Shown here one piece after another: positions 55,377 to 64,000 of a DNA stretch of 64,000 nucleotides (position 1 is the first letter of the stretch; every line of letters begins with the position of its first letter). The stretch comes from Syncephalis fuscata (taxonomy: Eukaryota > Zoopagomycota > Zoopagomycetes > Zoopagales > Piptocephalidaceae), in assembly GCA_025786725.1 (NCBI GenBank), contig JAHLTZ010000049.1:1-64000 (forward strand), read 5' to 3'. The notes below the pieces were generated by a model. The model saw only the letters and a list, made by a program, of their open reading frames with translations, made no database searches and was not told where the DNA came from. A program made the translations under genes and the position numbers.

Positions 55377-55593
55377 TACCCACACCAATCATATCAATCA
55401 TAAACTATTTGATCGAATGAGCCAGTGACAAATTTATTAATCATGGCCACACACACACACACACACACATTAAACTCTTTCATTCACAAATACGAATCAT
55501 AAAAACGACATGGTTTATCTTTTCCATAGGACGCAGTAGTTATTATAATAGTGATGGTGACAATGTGACCACCAAATGGATAACACAGATATA

Positions 55594-57188
<1,595 letters not shown>

Positions 57189-57895
57189 GATGATTGTACT
57201 ATAGCTATTGATTGACTACCACCCTACACACTAAATAGTTCTATATTGACATATAGTTATAGAGGTGTTAGTTAAAGATCCAAGCGTCTATTTTTAGATT
57301 CATAGCCATCCAATCAAGATCTGATCTACTCTATCTTTATTGATTGACTGCCTGGTAATCTAGACATAGCTTACCAATTCACGTATGTTGGTTCACTTTG
57401 TGTGTGTATGGTGTGGTGTGGTGGGTGAGCGAGTGTTGGTGGGTGGGTGGGTGAAGGAAGAAGAATGTTTTTAGTCTTATCAATCAATAAAAAGGAAAGA
57501 ATACTTGAGCCCCAAAGCCCATTCAATAATATAGGAAAGGAAAGGAAGGACACACCCGTTAACAACGACAGAGATACAGCATTGAAGTAGGCTGACGTAA
57601 GTAATAAGTAGTAATGCCCAAGTACAAACAATAGAATCAAAGATAGAAAGCAGAAAGAAGGATGGATATGAAGATGTGAATAGAAAATCAATAAAATTAA
57701 TACATATATATATTATGTTATAGACCTTTTTTACTAGTTATTTTCTCTTGTAATTGGATATGAATACAGCAATACAATTGTTTTATTGTTCTTATCTAGT
57801 ATGGTTATGATAAGTGGGACTAATAATAGTAGTGGACAAGCCATTATTACGTATGGATAAAGCAAATATTCGTTGATATAATGGCTTGGATGATA

Positions 57896-57932
<37 letters not shown>

Positions 57933-58687
57933 GTTAGCAGTATTATCCTAAGCCACCTTTAATTTAATTAACTAATTAATTAACTAATATAATTCGATGA
58001 TTATAACTAGAATAATTTATAAAGTTTAATTTGTCTACTCCGATAGTTAATTATAAACACCGATTGCTTGCTTTTTATTTTATTTTATAAAAATATTCAC
58101 AGCATCGATATTTGTGTATACACACACCTTCACTACTCGCTTATTTCTTTTGCTACATTGTATTTGATTGTTGGTCGAGTGTAGATATAAGCATCTATCT
58201 TATACTACTATTACTACTACTACTACTCCTACTACTACTATTCATTGTGGTCTGTAGTTACAATGTAAGTAGTAGAAACTATAGATAGAAATGATACCTT
58301 TGATGTATCTCTTTCTACTGACACGCACGTGTTAATAAATGATTGCTCTATTGGTGGTGTGGTTAGCTGTGTTCCGGTTGGGGCAAATAGTGGCATGGAC
58401 ACTGAAACATGACGAATAAAAAGTGCGTAAAAATAAAAGTACGCCATAGTGGATGTTTATGGTTCGCTATCGCTATCGTTATTGTTATTGTTTTGTTATT
58501 GTTTAGCGGTATCTTTTAATTAATAGCGACTATATCACTTTATGATTTGCTATTAACTAGCTACTATTAACTACTAACGGTAGCATCTATATTATCATTA
58601 TTACAGATAGTGCAGCCGTTATATACCACTGTTGATTCTACGTCTTTAGCTCATTCAGCTTATTGTTAGCGTATTGCAGTTACCACT
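57189..58687. other. Divergent promoter region between CK2 alpha and CPT1
   Basis: Microsatellites: GGTGGGTGGGTGGG near 57440, (TA)n at 57901-57927 and (CTA)n/(TAC)n near 58200-58250. No conserved frame. As the two genes diverge, both promoters lie here. Confidence 0.5.
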
Positions 58688-60026
58688 ATGGCTAAAGCCG
58701 GTCAATCTTACGTCTCTAAAGAGGCGCTAGAAAACTTGAAATACTATAAATATGCAGCCATCGATCGGTCCTATGTAACTAAATACGTGCTCCGTCACTA
58801 TTGGGAGTGGGCCACGACACTGTTTCCACTCTGGATGGCGCCAAATCTTATTACACTTTGTGGATTTGGTTTTGTATTGATCAATGTAGCGTTTATTATT
58901 GCGTTTATTCCTGATCTGGCTGGACCCGGTCCTTCTTGGTTGTACTTTTCGTTTGCCGCGGGCATTTGGCTCTACTCCACCTTCGATAACGTCGATGGCA
59001 AGCAAGCACGCCGCACCGGCACTTCATCACCCTTGGGTAAGCACGGCTAATACTATATACTACAGTGTATTAATAGGTGGTGGATAGGTGAATTGTTTGA
59101 TCATGGTTGTGATGCACTGAATTGCTCTTTCGGCGCACTTGTTCAAGCTGCAGGCATGGGATTCGGTCACACGTGGTATACGGTATTTATCGTGGCATTG
59201 ACCACCACACCGTTCTACTTCTCTACTTGGGAAGAATACCATACGGGTGTGCTATATCTGGGCTATGTTAACGGTCCTACTGAAGGCCTTATTATTTCTT
59301 GTGCGGTGCTTATTGCTTCGGGTATTTATGGGCCTGGCATTTGGTTTGAATCATTCCATAAAGTATTGGGTGGCACACTACCTCAAATAGTACTCGACTA
59401 TGTACCGACTGATTTTATTATGGCCGATATGATGGTGGCCAGTATGCTGTTTATGCTTATCTTTACTCAGCTGCCTGCTAGGTAAGTATTGAGTTTATAA
59501 TAATTCTATTATATTGATACGCTATTCTATTAGTTTGTATGGTGTTTATAATGCGTGTCGTCGCAAGGGAACGAGCTTTACTGCGGCATTGGCCGAACTT
59601 GTACCAATGGCAGTCTATTTGGTGGCTGTTATAAGCTGGGTACTATCGCCGTATTCGTCTATTCTACCCGATGGCCATCTTAGCATATTCATTATTGCTG
59701 TGGGTCTAGTGTTTGGTCGAGTGGCCACAAAGATTATTCTAGCTCATCTTACGCGTATGCCCTTCCCGTGGTTCACCGTTATGATGATTCCAATGGCGGG
59801 TGGCAGTTTATTGGTCAATGCGCCTCTTCTACTTAACGGACAGGTGCTATTGTCACCACAGCAAGAATACTACTATTTGATTGGTTTTACAGCATTTGCC
59901 GCTATTGCTTATGGTCATTGGGCTCTACTCGTGATTGATCGATTCTGTGAACATTTAGGCATCCGCTGCTTAAAGATTCCCTATCCTAATGCTGCTTCCG
60001 CTCCAAAGGAAAAGAAGGCCCAATAG
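58688..60026 (+). CDS. EPT1: CDP-alcohol phosphotransferase (choline/ethanolaminephosphotransferase)
   Basis: Final step of the Kennedy pathway; transfers phosphoethanolamine or phosphocholine from the CDP-linked form to diacylglycerol. Three exons (58688-59035, 59090-59481 approximately, 59534-60026). The catalytic signature DG-x2-AR-x8-G-x3-D-x3-D is complete across intron 1: DGKQARRTGTSSPLGELFDH then GCD. N-terminal YKYAAIDRSYVTKYVLRHYW and WMAPNLITLCGFGFVLIN precede it. About eight hydrophobic helices follow, and the C terminus is lysine-rich (APKEKKAQ). Length is about 400 residues, normal for EPT1/CPT1. Choline or ethanolamine preference cannot be told from sequence. No frame errors. 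Confidence 0.92.
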
Positions 60027-60191
60027 CGATACTATGATGGGTAAGGATATAAAAGACATGAGTTTTACAGGTCATCTTTCTTAGTTCTTCGCTCTTTTGT
60101 TCTTAATTTAAAAGAATAGAGAAAAAGAATTTAAAATAAATCATTAATTGATCAATAATTAGCCATCAATTATTTGTTTATTTATTTACTA

Positions 60192-60910
60192 CTAAGTAGA
60201 TTTAGGCTTGAAATAATTACGAAGTGACATCGTTCCTTTAGGAGGCACAGCTTTCTTGGCATTATTATCGGTACTTTTAGTCTTATTAGCACCATTAGCA
60301 GTAGCAGTCGATGTTGTCTATACCATTTGGTTATTTAATATAGATTAATTAATATACATCAATCTACCTTTCGACGGCCCTTTCCCTCTGATACTACAGT
60401 TTTGGTCTCTGTTGCAGCTTGGTGCGCTTTTTGTCGTCTAAATTTCACCAACAATGCTTCTACACTGCTTAAACTGTAAATAATATTAATAACTCGTTGA
60501 TATTCATTATTATACACTTACTTGTAGGCTGCACGTAATAGTGTTCTCCATTTATCGGATAGATAGTCATCAATAAGTGTCATAGATAACCAAATACGCA
60601 ACGCTATATTACAGATAAATAGCTGTAAATGACACCAAATGTATTAATTACCTTGACGTTCCTCATCCGTATCTGATGGTGTACATGATGCAGTCTGGTT
60701 GTTATTAACATTCAAGTAACTGCGTTCCATTTGTATTAATGTAGTAAAATTGTCAAAATGTTGTACAATACGATCAATCTTAATATTTGTAATACCATTG
60801 TTATATTAGATTAACCAAATATTTAATTTACTACACTTACCTTATGTTTTAACCATGTAATAACACGCTGATCATTTAACCTATACACAGTTGTATAACC
60901 AGAAACATCT

Positions 60911-60941
<31 letters not shown>

Positions 60942-61662
60942 AATTGTATTATTATATATCCATAATAGCCATTGTGTAGTAAATTAACTACCTTGCGTAT
61001 CACAAATTTGACATAACGATTGATCTAGTTGAGGCAAACTATTTAATACAGATCCTTGTCCATTAGCTACAGCCTCTAATATATCTTGCTGTGAACAATA
61101 GACACCCAGACTATCTCCAGTCTATTATTGCATAACTAAATCTAATTATTGTTCTGTAGAATATCTATTTACCTGACGACGACATTGAATCAAGATAGGT
61201 AGTAGAATAAATAACACATCTACCGGTGTAAATAACAATAGACTACCATCTATTATTTATATTAATTAACTTAATAATAACCATAATAGTATTGTTTAGT
61301 ACCTTTCTGTACTGTATTATCTATAAACCAACTGGCAGGTATGTTGTCTGGATTTACATGCTGTATCTCCAATAATTGAGTGGCATCACATACATACTGA
61401 ACAATAATTCCTATATATATGTGTGTGTGTATATATTCTATAGTTATTACAAGCTATCTTTTTTGCTAATATCTATACCTGTACGTGGATGTGGCAGTGT
61501 AATAGCCAGTAGGTCAGACGACAACGACGACAATCTAGTCATAAGCAGTTAAGCAAATACTGACTTGTAACTGCTAATAACCTGCCTGTTATTCGTGTTA
61601 TCCGTGTTGTTGTTGTTGTTGGACACTTGCGCCTTTCTCTTCAAGCAAATACGCGTCTGCAT
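60192..61662 (-). CDS. Ribonuclease H2 subunit B
   Basis: Accessory subunit of the heterotrimeric RNase H2 that removes ribonucleotides from DNA. About nine small exons. Segments in family order: LAITLPHPRTG, DATQLLEIQHVNPDNIPASW, DGSLLLFTPVDVLFILLPIL (the strongest RNASEH2B match), LNSLPQLDQSLCQICDTQ, VYRLNDQRVITWLKHK (compare RYN..K...WL..K), ALRIWLSMTLIDDYLSDKW and a basic linker. The C terminus ends TMSLRNYFKPKST, where MSLRNYF resembles a PCNA-binding PIP box (hydrophobic-x-x-aromatic-aromatic). The start, MQTRICLKRKAQ with an Asn-rich run, is tentative because the first donor (GTTATT) is weak and the phase to exon 2 does not fit; a one-base error there is possible. Confidence 0.8.
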
Positions 61663-61878
61663 TCTAGTTAATAGTACGAGCTACTACGATAGATAGTAGA
61701 GTAGACGAAATAAATAACGCGTTGCTTATGGTGGTGGTGTGTTTTTTGGGTGAGTTGTGTGGGCGAGTGTGGGCGAATGGAAAACTGGAATTGAGTGAAC
61801 GCCACTCCTACTTTTGGTTCCTCCTCTCTTTCCATCTGCCGAGACGACTACTTCGTACTCGCATCGATAGCAGCACCC

Positions 61879-63001
61879 ATGGCGCCAACTAAGCAAGCCG
61901 GTAAGCATCTCTATGCATTAAGCTGATTAATGTATATACCATCTACGCGATGGATGAATGGATTAATAAGACAGTAATTGGGCTGTCAACCAGCACACTG
62001 AATGGATGGATGGATGGATATACGTATATATACATACATATACATACATATATTTATTCAGTCTATATAACACTATGAAAGAAGCGACTATGACTATCCA
62101 TAGACTATGACTATGGATGGATGGATGGATGGATATAATGAAATACAGAAAGGCGGGATATAGAGTTATGTAATGACAGAATGGCATCTGTATGAATGCA
62201 AGGGTCTATGTTATAATAGACCATGGATAACCTATTTGTAGTTGATACTGGATAATGAGTAGTGTCTATAGGCAGTATAGCTATTCTACTGAGTAATAGA
62301 ACGAGTGACGGGTCTTGTAGATTCATAACATCTATATACTGAATATGGAATTCATACATGTACACCCTACTTACAACAAGCAATGTTATTCTACATTTTA
62401 TTGTTTTATTAGGCAAGTCCAGCGAGAAGAACAAGGCGCTCGCCGCCCGCAAGGCCGCCCTTAAGGGTACCAATAGCACGTCTACCCGCAAGATTCGCAC
62501 TTCGGCCACTTTCCGTCGCCCCAACACCTACCGTGCGGCTCGCAACCCAAAGTACCAGCGCAAGTCCATTGCCGGTACTTCCCAGCTCGACCAATACTCG
62601 ATCATCCGCCAGCCATTGACCACCGAGAGCGCGATGAAGAAGATTGAAGACCAAAACACCCTTGTCTTTTTGTGCGATGTACGTGCCAACAAGCACCAAA
62701 TCCGCGACTCGATCAAGAAGTTGTACGGTGTCCAAGCCTTGAAGATCAACACTTTGATCCGGTAAGTAGTAATGTAGTAAATATAGGCTAGAGTGGATAT
62801 TAATGGATGTGTGTTGTGGATATAATAGCCCTGACGGTATCAAGAAGGCATACGTCCGCCTTACCGGTGACATTGATGCCCTTGAGATTGCCAACAAGGT
62901 AGGTATCATTCTATGTATATGTATAGACTATATGTATATGTGTGTTGAATAAGAAGCAATATTAATGTATTGCTATTATTATTTAGATTGGCGTCATCTA
63001 A
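61879..63001 (+). CDS. RPL25: 60S ribosomal protein uL23 (L23a/L25)
   Basis: Large-subunit protein near the exit tunnel, docking site for SRP and nascent-chain factors. Four exons: a 7-residue first exon (MAPTKQA), a 510-base first intron, a long exon ([68 protein letters not shown]), then [14 protein letters not shown] and the last four residues IGVI. The C-terminal uL23 domain is complete. Codon use in the long exon is markedly GC-richer than in neighbouring genes (CGC, GCC, AAG), as expected for a highly expressed gene. Start chosen by the short lysine-containing head and clean splice. Confidence 0.95.
61900..62412 (+). other. Long first intron of the uL23 gene with GGAT microsatellites
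   Basis: GTAAGC donor after seven codons and TTATTAG acceptor. Contains GGATGGATGGATGGAT runs near 62003 and 62115 and TATACATACATA repeats. Several times longer than typical introns here. Long first introns near the start codon are common in fungal ribosomal-protein genes and can regulate expression. No snoRNA boxes could be assigned with confidence. Confidence 0.7.
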
Positions 63002-63764
63002 ATGCTTTTGCGTTATTTCCTACGACAGTGTGTATGGCGCATCTTTATTTAGGCGGAAGAATAAATACGCCTTTTGCCTGCATTATTATATTATTACTAT
63101 TAGCATTATTATGATTATTATAATTATTAATTAGTTGTTATTGACATTATTATTACTATCAAGTAGTTGTTGTTATTTCTATTGTAAGCAGGTAACATAT
63201 GCAGGAACTGAAAACAACAAAGTGTAATGGACAGCCTTACAAAATACAAGACATCTACATGATCACGTAGACGGTAAATAGATTAATTTAGTAAAACAAG
63301 TCAATCATACCTGTATACGCTGTAACTATTCTTAATACTTTCAGTGTGTGGAAAGGACAAGAATGTTGCAATTTGTATATTAGAAAATAATAAAACAGTT
63401 TATTAGTATTTGTAGATATGTACTTGTTATATATAGCTGCATTGTTATGTAGTTAATGGCTGATACTTGTAATAATGATAGTTGTAAAAAATAGTGGAAA
63501 ACATACAAGATAATTCTAGTATAGCTATTGTATTAGTATAATGGGAGACATATGGATATGTTCAATGTCAAGTTAACGTTTGTCGTGTATTTATGTGATT
63601 TGTGTTAATTACCCATTATTGTTAGTAAAAATGGAATCATTGTTTTAAAGCATGACCTGTTATTATTACTAAATTAGTTAGTTATTATTGATGAGTTATT
63701 ATAGTTGTATGGTTTTAAAATTTATTTAACGAAAAGCCATGACGATAAACAATAATAGAGGTTA
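63002..63764. other. Intergenic region
   Basis: AT-rich with ATT-repeat tracts near 63085-63180. It forms the 3' flanks of two convergent genes. Nothing else recognised. Confidence 0.5.
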
Positions 63765-64000
63765 TCAACGATGCAAAGGACGATTGTTATTATTATTCGG
63801 ATTTATAGACGATGGAGATGGTGTATTTTGTGAATGGCTATCAATGGTAGTTGGCGGTGTTGAAGATGGTGATGGTGATTGAGGGGATTTTGACCATTAA
63901 AAGTATTTGGCGTTGTGTTAGTGTTGTTGTAATGATTCTGTTGTACTGATGATGATGGTGCTGATGGTAATGGAGCGCTATTACCTTCATTACTGTCCAA
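63765..64000 (-). CDS. C-terminal fragment of a low-complexity protein (partial)
   Basis: The minus strand is open from the window edge: SNEGNSAPLPSAPSSSVQQN then an Asn/Thr-rich run. In the strict frame it becomes His-rich and stops at 63803. If one C is restored in the CCCC run near 63885, it continues as a Pro/Ser/Asn-rich tail and ends at 63765 (NNNNNRPLHR). The latter has composition consistent with the upstream part. No domain is visible, so no function can be given. The gene continues beyond the window. Confidence 0.4.

Noticed and set aside
57371-57691. 106-residue minus-strand frame near the CK2 promoter
   Set aside because: It reads through GGTGGG microsatellite sequence and ends in His/Pro/Thr repeats; no homologous pattern.
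57901-57927. (TA)n run as a regulatory or origin element
   Set aside because: Similar runs are scattered through the window (for example 4090 and 60920); no specific role can be supported.

Overview
The window reads as nuclear DNA of an AT-rich, intron-bearing fungus. Introns are mostly 40-70 bases with GTAAGT-like donors, TAG acceptors and sometimes a TACTAAC branch site. The gene set includes a Q-rich HMG-box regulator, SLA2, riboflavin-pathway lumazine synthase, a carnitine carrier, Tls1, CK2 alpha, a CDP-alcohol phosphotransferase, RNase H2 subunit B and ribosomal protein uL23. An early-diverging (Mucoromycota or Zoopagomycota grade) fungus is my guess. The lineage cannot be fixed from this sequence alone.

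Layout. 0.9-4.0 kb: lumazine synthase and a many-exon SAMHD1-type dNTPase, both on the minus strand. 6-7.3 kb: an unidentified, frame-broken coding relic. 7.4-9.8 kb: an HMG-box gene and a convergent crotonase. 10.4-16.2 kb: SLA2, bracketed by two approximately 510-base inverted repeats and a small fold-back element. 17.3-25.1 kb: an F-box protein, a multi-pass membrane protein and a membrane-anchored double-START lipid-binding protein. 25-33 kb: a gene-poor, repeat-rich stretch with one CAP/PR-1 gene, a 0.8 kb palindrome and copies of a gene-like repeat family. 33.5-35.7 kb: a PNUTS-type PP1 regulator. 35.8-42.7 kb: a block bounded by 166-base inverted repeats that holds a second copy of the membrane protein, a secreted protein of unknown family and a decayed Fanzor (eukaryotic TnpB-like, RNA-guided nuclease) gene abutting the right repeat. 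42.9-46.0 kb: carnitine carrier and WrbA-type flavoprotein. 46.2-48.3 kb: a MULE transposon. 48.7 kb: a truncated paralogue of the secreted protein. 51-53.5 kb: tandem, nearly identical CAP genes. 54-63 kb: a conserved block of Tls1, CK2 alpha, CPT1/EPT1, RNase H2B and uL23. The right edge cuts a low-complexity gene.

A caution applies throughout. Many conserved genes (SLA2, the F-box gene, START, CK2 alpha, the membrane protein, MULE, Fanzor) are broken by single-base frame changes. Most look like one base dropped from a short homopolymer, so many are probably base-calling errors rather than pseudogenes. Coordinates below span whole genes including introns. The most interesting items are the Fanzor relic in its inverted-repeat block, the HMG-SLA2 neighbourhood with inverted repeats around SLA2, and the patchwise divergence of the twin CAP genes.
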